A stretch of 64,000 bases of DNA from SZUA-36 sp963774415 (GTDB taxonomy: Bacteria > Pseudomonadota > Gammaproteobacteria > Xanthomonadales > SZUA-36), in the NCBI GenBank assembly GCA_963774415.1, contig CAVZEU010000003.1, forward strand, positions 558,001 through 622,000. The letters are read 5' to 3'. Positions 41,284 to 53,806 of the stretch are shown here, piece after piece; the first letter of the stretch is position 1; the number at the start of each line of letters is the position of its first letter. The notes under the pieces were generated by a model. It saw only the letters and a list, made by a program, of their open reading frames with translations. It was not told the origin of the DNA and ran no database searches. The translations under genes were made by a program, and so were the position numbers.

Positions 41284-42356
41284 GTCTCGACGGCGTGCTG
41301 CGTAAACTCGAGCGGTTGGTCGCGTTCGATACGCAGAATCCGCCGCGCGCGCTGACGGCGTCGTCGCCGGTGTTCGCATGGGTGGCGGAAGCGCTGGGCC
41401 CGGATTTCAGCACCGAGTTGACGGACCACGGACTGGGCCGCGTCAGCATGCTGGCGCTGAGGGGCCGGCCGACGCTGCTGTTCAACGTGCACCTGGACAC
41501 CGTGCCTGCGGTACCGGGATCGCGCTACCCGGCCCTCGAACTGACGCGCGAGGGCGACCGGCTTTATGGCCGCGGCGCTTGCGACATCAAGGGCGCAGCC
41601 GCCTGCCTGCTGGAAGTCGCCGGCGCGACCGCCGAAGCCATGGCGGTGCTGTTCACGACCGACGAGGAAGGCGCCAGCGGCTGCTGCATCCGGGAGTTCG
41701 TCGGCGCCGGCCTTCACGCGGGCTTCGAACAGGTGGTCGTGGCCGAGCCGACCGCTTGCAGGGCGGTCCTCGAGCACCGCGGCTACCTCTCGGTCAAGGG
41801 TGAGTTTTCCGGCGTTCCGGGCCACTCGTCGGAAGCGCGCGCACTTGGTGACAACGCTTTGCACAGGGCGTCGGCCTGGATTGCAGCGGCCGTTGGCGAG
41901 GCGCGAGCGCTGGAGGCGCGGGGCCAGCGTTCCTGTTTCAACGTCGGCGAACTGCACGGCGGTATCAAGTCCAATGTCATCGCCGACGCGGCGCGCCTGC
42001 ACTGGAGCGCGCGCCTGGCGCCCGGCGAAGACAATGACGAGTTCCTGGAGCGGATGCTGGGGCTGAACCAGGGCGAACATGCCCAATGGCACGTGCCGTT
42101 CTCCGGGCCGCCGTTGCCGTGCGCGGAAGCCGACACCTCGGCCGCACAGGCGTTCGCGGCCTCCAGGCGCATTCAAACCGGCCCGCCCGTCGATTTTTGG
42201 ACCGAGGCCTCGTTGTTCGCGCAGGCGGGTCTGCCGGCCATCGTGCTCGGGCCCGGCGATATCGCCCAGGCGCACGCGCTGGACGAATGGGTCAGCGCCG
42301 AACAATTGGAACGCGCGCTCGGAATTTACACGAATATGGTGCAAGACCATGCCTGA
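41280..42356 (+). CDS. argE: M20-family N-acetylcitrulline/acetylornithine deacetylase
   Basis: The 358-aa M20 metallopeptidase-like deacetylase starts at the ATG at 41280 (ATGA overlap with argG). Metal and catalytic motifs are 'FNVHLDTVPAV', 'GRGACDIKGAAACLL' and 'FTTDEEGASGCC', followed by 'VVAEPTACRAVLEHRGYLSVKG' and a dimerisation insert. In the acetylornithine-carbamoyltransferase pathway the deacetylase acts on N-acetylcitrulline to give citrulline. That is the role implied by the operon. DapE-like activity is excluded only by context. Confidence 0.88.
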   Translation: MSLDGVLRKLERLVAFDTQNPPRALTASSPVFAWVAEALGPDFSTELTDHGLGRVSMLALRGRPTLLFNVHLDTVPAVPGSRYPALELTREGDRLYGRGACDIKGAAACLLEVAGATAEAMAVLFTTDEEGASGCCIREFVGAGLHAGFEQVVVAEPTACRAVLEHRGYLSVKGEFSGVPGHSSEARALGDNALHRASAWIAAAVGEARALEARGQRSCFNVGELHGGIKSNVIADAARLHWSARLAPGEDNDEFLERMLGLNQGEHAQWHVPFSGPPLPCAEADTSAAQAFAASRRIQTGPPVDFWTEASLFAQAGLPAIVLGPGDIAQAHALDEWVSAEQLERALGIYTNMVQDHA

Positions 42357-43671
42357 TGTACGTCAACTCGTCCAGGAATTGCTCGCGCAGCTGGGCTCGA
42401 ACCGGGAGGCGCGCCAATACCTGAAAGAATTTTCCGGCGCCAACCGGGCGCGTTTCGCCGTGGTCAAGGTCGGCGGCGGGATATTGCGTGACCAACTCGA
42501 CGAACTGGCCTCGGCGTTGGCTTTCCTGCACCGCCTCGGCCTGATCCCGGTCGTGCTGCACGGCGCCGGACCGCAGCTGGACGAGGCGCTTGCCGAAGCC
42601 GGCATCGAGACCGTGCGCCGCGACGGATTGCGGGTCACGAGCGAAGCCGTGATGGCGTTGGCGCGGCCGTTGATGTACCGGGAAAACCTGCGCCTGGTCG
42701 ATGCGCTCGAAAGCAGGGATATCCGCGCCCGGAGCATCCAGCATGGCGTATTTCAGTGCCGGGTTCTCGACCGCGAGCAGCTGGGCCTGGTCGGCGAGGT
42801 GGAGCGGGTCCACCTCGGCGCCGTCGAAAGCGCGGTCAGAAGCGGCGCGATCCCGGTGCTCACCTGCCTGGGGGAATCGCCGGCGGGCCAGGTGCTGAAT
42901 ATCAATGCCGACGTGGCGACCCGGGAACTGGTCTGGGCGCTCGAACCGCACAAGGTCATATTCCTGTCACCGACAGGCGGCCTGCTCGACCGCCAGGGCC
43001 GCATCATATCGGCGGTCAGCCTGACCAATGATTACGAGGCGCTGATGCAGCAGTCGTGGGTGCACTCCGGTATGCGCCTGAAGCTGCAACAGATCAACGA
43101 GATGCTGCAGCGCCTGCCGGACAGCGCTTCGGTCTCGATTACCTCGGCGGCGCATCTGACACGCGAGCTGTTTACCTACCGCGGAGCCGGCACGCTGGTC
43201 AGGAAAGGCGAGGCGATCAACAGTTACGCTGCCGCCGACGCGGAAACCGTCGCCACCGTCAGGGGCCTGGTGGAGCAGTCCTTCGAGAAAAACTTGCGCG
43301 ACGACTGGTTCGAAAAGCTGCAGGAACCGATGATCCTGCTGTCCGAAACCAACCGGGCGGCCGCGGTGATCGTCAACGGCATCGACGGGGTGCCATACCT
43401 GGACAAGTTCATCGTAACGCCCGATGCGCAGGGTGAAGGCCTGGGGGCGGCGATATGGCAGGTGGTCAGGGCGCGTTTCCCGGCGCTTTACTGGCGCTCG
43501 CGCAATACCAATCCGATCACCTCGTGGTACTTCCAGCAGGCCGACAGCAGTAACCGCAGCGGTCAATGGGTGGCCTTCACCCTCGGGATCGACGATGCGG
43601 CGCAGCGTGAGCGCTGCGTGCAGGATGCGATCGCAAGGGATTCCGGATGGGCGGGAGGTGCCGCGAAATGA
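42349..43671 (+). CDS. argB/argA: Bifunctional N-acetylglutamate kinase / N-acetylglutamate synthase
   Basis: The 440-aa protein starts at the ATG at 42349, overlapping argE by 8 nt. Residues about 30-280 are an amino-acid kinase ('VVKVGGGILRD', 'PVVLHGAGPQLDEAL', 'LNINADVATRELV', 'LSPTGGLLD'). Residues about 290-435 are a GNAT acetyltransferase domain ('AAAVIVNGIDGVPYLDKFIVTPDAQGEGLGAAIW'). This kinase-acetyltransferase fusion is the vertebrate-like NAGS/K found in Xanthomonadales and some alphaproteobacteria. It makes N-acetylglutamate and phosphorylates it. Arginine feedback is expected from the family. Confidence 0.92.
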   Translation: MPDVRQLVQELLAQLGSNREARQYLKEFSGANRARFAVVKVGGGILRDQLDELASALAFLHRLGLIPVVLHGAGPQLDEALAEAGIETVRRDGLRVTSEAVMALARPLMYRENLRLVDALESRDIRARSIQHGVFQCRVLDREQLGLVGEVERVHLGAVESAVRSGAIPVLTCLGESPAGQVLNINADVATRELVWALEPHKVIFLSPTGGLLDRQGRIISAVSLTNDYEALMQQSWVHSGMRLKLQQINEMLQRLPDSASVSITSAAHLTRELFTYRGAGTLVRKGEAINSYAAADAETVATVRGLVEQSFEKNLRDDWFEKLQEPMILLSETNRAAAVIVNGIDGVPYLDKFIVTPDAQGEGLGAAIWQVVRARFPALYWRSRNTNPITSWYFQQADSSNRSGQWVAFTLGIDDAAQRERCVQDAIARDSGWAGGAAK

Positions 43672-44621
43672 GCGAGACGAGGATCATCAACCTGATCGGC
43701 GGGCGCGGCTATACGGGCTCCGAGCTGCTCAAGCTGCTCGCGGCGCATCCTGGAATGGACCTCGGCATCGCCAGTTCGCGCAGCCTCGCCGGCAAGCAGA
43801 TCGCGGACAGTTGTGCCGGCTGGCCGAACGGCGACGTCTTTACCGCGCTCGAGCCGGATGACGTGCAACGTTACCCGGCCGACGCTTGGGTGTTGGCCTT
43901 GCCGAACGGTCTGGCAGCACCGTGGGTGGAGGTCATCGGTGAGCGGTTCCCGGGCAGCGTGATCCTGGACCTGAGCGCCGACTATCGGTTCGACCCGGCC
44001 TGGGTGTACGGCTTGCCGGAGCGTTTGCGGTCGCAAATCCGCACCGCCAAACGCATCGCCAATCCGGGATGTTACGCCACCGGCGCACAACTGGGGTTGC
44101 TGCCGCTGCTCGGCCGGCTGGCATCGGCGCCGGTGATCTTCGGTGTTTCCGGATACAGCGGCGCCGGCAAGACACCGTCACCGCGCAACGACCCCAATGT
44201 GCTGCGGGACAACCTGATCCCCTATTCGCTGAGCGGGCACATGCACGAGCGGGAAATCGCTCATCAGCTGCAAACGAGCGTTCGTTTCATGCCGCACGTG
44301 GCGGCGTTTTTCCGGGGTATCTCTCTTACCATTGCCTTTGAACTCGAGCACGCATCGAGCGTGGAGGAACTGGCGGCACTGTACCGCCGGGCCTACGCCC
44401 GGGAGGACCTGGTCAAGGTCGATCAGGCCATACCCCAGGTCAGTGCCGTACGCGACACCCCGGACGTGCTGATCGGGGGCTTCAGTGTCGACGCGGACGA
44501 CCCCGCGCGCGGCTGTCTCATCGTGGTGCTGGACAACCTGCTCAAAGGGGCGGCGTCGCAAGCGCTGCAAAATCTGAACCTGGCGCTGGGGCTGGAAGAA
44601 AAGACGGGAATAGTCGAATGA
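43668..44621 (+). CDS. argC: N-acetyl-gamma-glutamyl-phosphate reductase
   Basis: The 317-aa protein starts at the ATG at 43668 (ATGA overlap), with GGAGG upstream. 'INLIGGRGYTGSELLKLLAAHP' is the NADP-binding opening. The catalytic Cys is in 'IANPGCYATGAQLGLLPL'. 'GVSGYSGAGKTPSPRNDP' and 'SGHMHEREIA' carry the other active-site residues. It reduces N-acetylglutamyl phosphate to the semialdehyde. Length and motif order are normal. argD, needed for the next step, is not in the window. Confidence 0.93.
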   Translation: MSETRIINLIGGRGYTGSELLKLLAAHPGMDLGIASSRSLAGKQIADSCAGWPNGDVFTALEPDDVQRYPADAWVLALPNGLAAPWVEVIGERFPGSVILDLSADYRFDPAWVYGLPERLRSQIRTAKRIANPGCYATGAQLGLLPLLGRLASAPVIFGVSGYSGAGKTPSPRNDPNVLRDNLIPYSLSGHMHEREIAHQLQTSVRFMPHVAAFFRGISLTIAFELEHASSVEELAALYRRAYAREDLVKVDQAIPQVSAVRDTPDVLIGGFSVDADDPARGCLIVVLDNLLKGAASQALQNLNLALGLEEKTGIVE

Positions 44622-45919
44622 AAGACCTGATTTGGAAAAAACGCGATAAGGCGGAGCGCACCGACCCGGCCGTCATGAGCTTTCTCGCCGGCGAGGACGT
44701 TTTGCTGGACAGGCAATTGTTGCTGTTCGATATCCGGGCCAGCGCGGCACATGTCAATGGCCTGCGCCAGGCCGGCATACTGGATGACGACGAGGCCGTC
44801 AAACTGGCTGCCGGATTGCGCCGGATCGAAGCCGAAGTCGGCCAGGGCGAGCGTGAGCTGGACAGCCGCTATGAAGACGGGCACTCCGCCATCGAGGCGT
44901 GGTTAACGGAGTTGCTGGGCGATGTGGCCGGCAAACTTCACACCGGCCGCAGCCGCAATGATCAGGTCGCGGTGGCGTTGCGCCTCTACATGAAGGACCG
45001 CCTTGCGCGCCTGCAGGTCGTTTGTATGGACATTGCCGCCGTGCTGCTGGGCCGGGTAAAGACCGATGGCGACCTGCCGATGGCGGGCTATACCCACTTG
45101 CAGCCCGCCATGCCGTCCTCGGCGGGCCTGTGGCTGGCGGGTCATGCCGAGGCGTTCATCGATAACGCCGAGCTGGCCAGACTGACCCGCGATTGGCTCG
45201 ACGCGTCACCGCTGGGAACGGCGTCCGGCTTCGGTGTGAACCTGGACTTGCCGCGTCAATCCGTGGCCGACGAGCTGGGCTTCTCCCGCCTCGTGGTCAA
45301 TCCGCAATATGCACAAAACAGCCGGGGCAAAATCGAACTGCAGGCCTTGTCCGCGCTCGCGGCCGCCACGCTGGACCTGCGCCGGTTGGCCTGGGACCTG
45401 AGCCTGTTCAGTATGCAGGAACTGGCCTTCGTCAAGTTGCCGGCGCACTACTGCACCGGCTCCAGTATCATGCCGAACAAGAACAACCCCGACACCGTCG
45501 AGCTGTTGCGAGCCGTGCACGCGGTGGTGCAGGGCGCACAGGTGGAACTGGGTGCGGTATTGTCGCTGCCGTCGGGTTACCAGCGCGACTTGCAGGCCAC
45601 CAAGCCGCCGTTGCTGCGGGCCTTTGAAAAGGGCCTGCAGGCGCTGGCGTTGCTGCCGGATTTGCTCGCAGCTTTCGAATGGCAACCGCGGGCGATGCAG
45701 CGTTCGATCAGTCCGGACATGTTGGCCACCGACCGGGCGATGGACCTGGCCCGTGAAGGTGTGCCGTTTCGACAGGCGTATCGGCGGGCGGCGGCGGAAA
45801 GCGGTGAAATGGGTGAGGATGACGTCGCGCAAAGCCTGCGCCGGCGGGTGTCCGCGGGCGCCTGCGGAAGGCTGGAAACGGAACGGCTCGAGGAGCGGCT
45901 CAAAGCGCTCGAAGACTGA
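44618..45919 (+). CDS. argH: Argininosuccinate lyase
   Basis: The 433-aa fumarase-superfamily protein starts at the ATG at 44618 (ATGA overlap with argC). The signature loop is 'GSSIMPNKNNPDTVELLRA'. 'YEDGHSAIEAWLTELLGDVAGKLHTGRSRNDQVAVALRLY' and 'GYTHLQPAMPSS' are the other two conserved regions. It releases arginine and fumarate. It is slightly shorter than E. coli ArgH (457 aa) but complete. It is the last gene of the operon and converges with the EamA transporter gene. Confidence 0.93.
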   Translation: MKDLIWKKRDKAERTDPAVMSFLAGEDVLLDRQLLLFDIRASAAHVNGLRQAGILDDDEAVKLAAGLRRIEAEVGQGERELDSRYEDGHSAIEAWLTELLGDVAGKLHTGRSRNDQVAVALRLYMKDRLARLQVVCMDIAAVLLGRVKTDGDLPMAGYTHLQPAMPSSAGLWLAGHAEAFIDNAELARLTRDWLDASPLGTASGFGVNLDLPRQSVADELGFSRLVVNPQYAQNSRGKIELQALSALAAATLDLRRLAWDLSLFSMQELAFVKLPAHYCTGSSIMPNKNNPDTVELLRAVHAVVQGAQVELGAVLSLPSGYQRDLQATKPPLLRAFEKGLQALALLPDLLAAFEWQPRAMQRSISPDMLATDRAMDLAREGVPFRQAYRRAAAESGEMGEDDVAQSLRRRVSAGACGRLETERLEERLKALED

Positions 45920-45940
45920 GCAGTGTTTTCGGGTAGTCGG

Positions 45941-46849
45941 TTACACCTTGCGGCGCGTCGAAATGATGAGCCCGGTGAGTACCACCGCGCCGCCCAGTGC
46001 GGTCAGCCAGCCCGGCGCTTCGTTCAGGACGAGGTACGCAAGCAGCGCCGCGCCCAGCGGCTCACCCAGCACCGCGATCGACACCAGTGCGGCCGGAAAG
46101 AAGCGCAGTGCCCAGTTGAAAAGCGAGTGGCCGACCAGCTGGGGCACGAGGGCCAGCAAGAAAATCCACAGGTAAGTTTCGGCCGGGTACCCGTCTAACC
46201 GCTGACCCTCGAGGATTACGGCGGCGACGAGGAACAGGGCGGCAAAGCCGTAAACCAGGAATATATAGGGAAGCAGCGCGACACCGCTGCGCAGGCGGCG
46301 GCCGATCATCAGGTAGCCGGCCAGCGCCCACGCCCCCACGAGCGCGAGGGCGTTGCCGGACGCGGCCCGGCTGCGGGTCAGGAAAGCCAGGCCGGCGGCG
46401 GCACTGCCGCCATCACCGAGGTTGATAATGAGGCCGCCGGCCAGGGCCAAGAGCATGCCTGCGAGGACGCGGTTGGCGGGCCGCTCGCGCAGAAACAGCG
46501 GAGAGGCGAGCGCGACCCACAGCGGACCGGTGCTGACCAGCACCACTGAACTCGCCACGCTGGTGTACTCGAGCGACGTGATCCAGGCGCCGAAGTGAAG
46601 CGCGAGCAGCGCGCCGGCCGCGCTCGCCAGCAGCCACTGCCGGCGCGCCAGGCGCCGCAGCCCCGCCCGGTGCCGGGCGAGCACCAGCGGTAAGAGCACC
46701 ACCGTGGCAAGTGACAGGCGCAATGCGGCAATGGCCAACGATGGAGCCTCGGTTTGCGCGAAACGCACGAACAGGGAGGCCGTGGAGATCGCCAGTACGG
46801 CCATAGCTACGCTGGCGGGCAGCATGAAACGGCCGGGTTGAAGCTTCAA
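45941..46849 (-). CDS. EamA/DMT-superfamily transporter, TTG start
   Basis: The 302-aa membrane protein has about ten hydrophobic segments in two EamA repeats ('LAISTASLFVRFAQTEAPSLAIAALR', 'TGPLWVALASPLFLRERPANRVLAGMLLALAGG', 'VSIAVLGEPLGAALLAYLVLNEAPGWLTALGG'). The TTG at 46849 is chosen because GGGAG lies 6-7 nt upstream; an ATG at 46825 lacks a ribosome-binding site but would still keep all spans. It sits between the arginine operon and the rRNA operon, and its substrate is not evident. It is not a close paralogue of the DMT gene at 6962. Confidence 0.83.
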   Translation of the reverse strand: MKLQPGRFMLPASVAMAVLAISTASLFVRFAQTEAPSLAIAALRLSLATVVLLPLVLARHRAGLRRLARRQWLLASAAGALLALHFGAWITSLEYTSVASSVVLVSTGPLWVALASPLFLRERPANRVLAGMLLALAGGLIINLGDGGSAAAGLAFLTRSRAASGNALALVGAWALAGYLMIGRRLRSGVALLPYIFLVYGFAALFLVAAVILEGQRLDGYPAETYLWIFLLALVPQLVGHSLFNWALRFFPAALVSIAVLGEPLGAALLAYLVLNEAPGWLTALGGAVVLTGLIISTRRKV

Positions 46850-47011
46850 TACTGACTCCCAATATTTACCGGGGTGGGTGCGAGCATTTTAGCGCAGTGT
46901 GCCGGGCGCGATGCCGCCGAGATCAGCGCGCGCCCCCAAGGGAGCGGGTTTACGCGTGGCGCGACCGCGCCCAAAAGCGCCCGCTTGTTCCGGCTATTTT
47001 GGTCGCGGGTG

Positions 47012-47039
47012 TTGACAGTGGGAATCCCCGCTCTATAAT
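47012..47039 (+). promoter_or_regulatory. rRNA operon promoter P1
   Basis: A perfect TTGACA (47012-47017) and a perfect TATAAT (47034-47039) are spaced 16 bp apart. A GC-rich discriminator follows, as expected for a strong stringently controlled rrn promoter. Confidence 0.9.
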
Positions 47040-47096
47040 GCGCCTTCGCCCACGGTCGGCCGAACAGGAAATAAGGTCACTTTCGGCGTAAATTGG

Positions 47097-47126
47097 TTGA
47101 CTGATTTTTTAGCCAACCTGTATAAT
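47097..47126 (+). promoter_or_regulatory. rRNA operon promoter P2
   Basis: TTGACT (47097-47102) and a perfect TATAAT (47121-47126) have 18-bp spacing. They are followed by the GC-rich discriminator GGGCGGCCCG, typical of rrn promoters under ppGpp control. Confidence 0.85.
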
Positions 47127-47415
47127 GGGCGGCCCGCTCCAGCACCGGGGTGGAGATTCTGAAACAGAGTCTTTCCGGCGCGGCGATCCGGCAGGATAAA
47201 GCCGCAGTTTAGGGTGTGCTGGTCTGATTTGCGAAATGCGGTCAGGGCGTGACGGATCTTTAACAATGAACAGGTAACTTGTGTGGGCGCTCGCGTCGTG
47301 GGTAAAGCCATGATAGAGAGAGCGACCATGCCCTGATTTAATGTAATCGGGAGCAAGGTTCAGCTTTCAGCTAGAAGCATTAGATGAAGGACTCAGGTCC
47401 GGATTCGAAAACTTT
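47127..47415 (+). promoter_or_regulatory. 16S leader with boxA and RNase III stem arm
   Basis: The leader holds a boxA-like antitermination element GATCTTTAACAAT at 47255-47267. The left arm of the 16S processing stem is at 47271-47291. Its right arm lies at 48999-49020, pairing over 21 bp with one bulged A. No gene is present in the leader. Confidence 0.8.
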
Positions 47416-48972
<1,557 letters not shown>

Positions 48973-48998
48973 AAAGAGCAGGCTGATCCTGCGATGCC

Positions 48999-49020
48999 AG
49001 CGCCCAACACAAGTTACCTG
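48999..49020 (+). other. Right arm of the 16S RNase III processing stem
   Basis: This arm is complementary to 47271-47291 apart from one extra A. It brackets the 16S gene, as in other rrn operons. Confidence 0.8.
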
Positions 49021-49102
49021 GAAGTCCACAAGAGACTTCATACATAGCAACCGGCCGCGAACTGCAGATCTTTTCCGTGAACCTCTGACAAGAGGCTTGT
49101 AC

Positions 49103-49215
49103 GAAGAGATTTTTTCGCGAATCAAGGCGCCGCGCGGTGACGCGCGAGGGAGCGTACAAGCGTACGCGACCGAGCAGGCACCCAGCGCAACGCAGAGTCG
49201 CGGAAAAAGATCGAG
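49103..49215 (+). repeat. Spacer module A (imperfect direct repeat of 49851-49964)
   Basis: This 113-bp module begins GAAGAGATTTTTTC and ends GGAAAAAGATCGAG just before tRNA-Ile. A second module with the same start, same end and several shared blocks (AATCAAGGCG, GGGAGCGTA, GACCG) lies before the 23S gene. The ends are partly complementary, so each module may form a stem. Confidence 0.7.
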
Positions 49216-49222
49216 TAAGAGC

Positions 49223-49299
<77 letters not shown>

Positions 49300-49419
49300 C
49301 TTTTCCGCGATACAGCGTCAAGCGATCGCTCGTTTATTGATAATAAACTCCGCGCCCGCTTTCCTTGTCTCGCGAAAAAGCCTGCGACCTCTCCGTCTGA
49401 CGGGGAAAGAGCAGCAGAT

Positions 49420-49495
49420 GGGGCCATAGCTCAGCTGGGAGAGCGCCTGCTTTGCAAGCAGGAGGTCGGCGGTTCGATCCCGCCTGGCTCCACCA
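49420..49495 (+). tRNA. alaT: tRNA-Ala (TGC anticodon)
   Basis: The 76-nt cloverleaf has a GGGGCCA/TGGCTCC acceptor stem (one G-U), anticodon TGC at 49453-49455, TTCGATC in the T loop and an encoded CCA end. It is the second tRNA of the spacer, as in many gammaproteobacterial rrn operons. Confidence 0.97.
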
Positions 49496-49985
49496 ATGCG
49501 GGATCGCCTCAACGGGTTGCTGAAAAGATTTATGTAACGCATGTTCCATCGAGGGTGTTGGCGAAATGCACATACCCGGGACCTGCGGTTCGATCTTTAA
49601 CAATATGGTGATTCTGTCAAGAGCGTCTTGGGTTCAAGATGGTTTTGAGCGCGATTGTGATGACCGCGCGCAAGGCTGGACTGAACACAAGACTGTGTCA
49701 GCGAAGCGGAATTGAATCGTCGTGTTCGATTCCGTTGGTGTTAGTCAGGCGGAGCTTAGCCGCTTCCGCCTTTGGTTAACCGAAGACTTGCTTCGAAAGG
49801 ACCGGACATATGCTTATACAACATATGGTCGGCTGGTTCGGAGTGCTCGCGAAGAGATTTTTTCTCTAATCAAGGCGGGGCGCGAATGAGACGCCGGGAG
49901 CGTAGTGAACTACGTGACCGGTGCGAATGAGCGATCCAACGATGAGTAGAGGAAAAAGATCGAGCGAGGGGGTTTTGGGTTATAT
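49496..49985 (+). other. 16S-23S spacer, distal part: boxA, 23S processing stem arm, spacer module B
   Basis: The spacer contains a boxA identical over 13 bases to the leader boxA (49592-49604). The left arm of the 23S processing stem is at 49606-49624, pairing with 53138-53156 with one G-T. Module B lies at 49851-49964. Between them (49630-49850) I see only short hairpins and no gene. Confidence 0.75.
49851..49964 (+). repeat. Spacer module B (imperfect direct repeat of 49103-49215)
   Basis: This 114-bp sequence has the same ends as module A (GAAGAGATTTTTTC and GGAAAAAGATCGAG) and similar internal order. It lies directly before the 23S gene. Confidence 0.7.
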
Positions 49986-52971
<2,986 letters not shown>

Positions 52972-53137
52972 ATAACACCAAAATCCCTTTTTGACTTCCT
53001 TATTTTCACGAATGGCAGCGTTATGATGATCGCGAATTTCGGTCATGGACTACAAGTCCACTCCCTCATTCGCTCTACATCATGCCTTGCCCTCGCAAAA
53101 ATAAGTTTGCCAAACAGGTTCTTCGCTGGACACAGAA

Positions 53138-53156
53138 GCTCTTGACAGGATCACCA
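53138..53156 (+). other. Right arm of the 23S RNase III processing stem
   Basis: This arm pairs with 49606-49624 over 19 bases with one G-T, bracketing 23S. The rest of 52972-53216 is the 23S-5S spacer and holds no gene. Confidence 0.8.
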
Positions 53157-53216
53157 AATGTAGGGAGCGAGCTTCGGCTTGCTTCCGATTGAGGAAGGAT
53201 ATTCCTCAAACCAGCT

Positions 53217-53334
53217 TGCCTGGCGGCATTAGAGTATTAGAACCACCTGATCCCATCCCGAACTCAGCAGTGAAATGATACATCGCCGATGGTAGTGTGG
53301 GGTTTCCCATGTGAGAGTAGGTCACTGCCAGGCA
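53217..53334 (+). rRNA. rrf: 5S ribosomal RNA
   Basis: About 118 nt with terminal stem TGCCTGGC / GCCAGGCA, the conserved ACCACCTGATCCCATCCCGAACTC block and GAGAGTAGGTCACTGCCAGGC at the 3' end. It follows 23S by about 245 bp. Its last 15 bases are repeated twice more downstream. Confidence 0.95.
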
Positions 53335-53344
53335 TTTATACCGG

Positions 53345-53379
53345 ACCCCGGTGCAGTTCTCTGCGCCGGGGTTCTTTTA
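53345..53379 (+). terminator. rRNA operon terminator, copy 1
   Basis: ACCCCGG + TGCAG stem arm, TTCT loop, CTGCG + CCGGGGT arm, then TCTTTTA. It lies just downstream of 5S. Confidence 0.9.
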
Positions 53380-53542
53380 TGCGCGGGATTTGTCGACCCC
53401 GGCCTGGCAGTGGTCACTGTCATCCGCACTCCGCCTCCGCTGCGTGCGGAGCAGCTTCGCTGCAATCAGGTGTCGCTTCGCGACGGCTTGATTTGCGTGC
53501 ACACTGGCACGCAACACGGTCACTGCCAGGCATTTATACCGG

Positions 53543-53577
53543 ACCCCGGTGCAGTTCTCTGCGCCGGGGTTCTTTTA
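53543..53577 (+). terminator. rRNA operon terminator, copy 2
   Basis: Same hairpin and tail as copy 1, displaced by 198 bp. Confidence 0.88.
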
Positions 53578-53740
53578 TGCGCGGGATTTGTCGACCCCGG
53601 CCTGGCAGTGGTCACTGTCATCCGCACTCCGCCTCCGCTGCGTGCGGAGCAGCATCGCTGCAATCAGGTGTCGCTTCGCGACGGCTTGATTTGCGTGCAC
53701 ACTGGCACGCAGCACGGTCACTGCCAGGCATTTATACCGG

Positions 53741-53775
53741 ACCCCGGTGCAGTTTTCTGCGCCGGGGTTCTTTTA
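53741..53775 (+). terminator. rRNA operon terminator, copy 3
   Basis: Same hairpin with one change in the loop (TTTT), 396 bp after copy 1 and 32 bp from the gltD stop. It lacks a T-run on the opposite strand, so it is unlikely to stop gltBD transcripts. Confidence 0.85.
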
Positions 53776-53806
53776 TGCGCGGGATTTGTCGACCCCCGCC
53801 TGGCGT

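Larger units (their letters stand above)
53320..53804 (+). repeat. 198-bp tandem repeat, 2.4 copies, each with the 5S tail and a terminator
   Basis: Copies start at 53320, 53518 and 53716 (period exactly 198). Each starts GGTCACTGCCAGGCA, the 3' end of 5S, then an intrinsic terminator. In the first two copies a 10-base inverted copy of the 5S tail follows (CCTGGCAGTG, 53403-53412 in copy 1). The first two copies differ at only a few bases. The third stops about 85 bp in, directly at the end of gltD. Long open frames across it are by-products of the repeat. Confidence 0.9.

Noticed and set aside
53320..53804. CRISPR array
   Set aside because: The repeat unit is 198 bp without unique spacers and contains the 5S tail and terminator.
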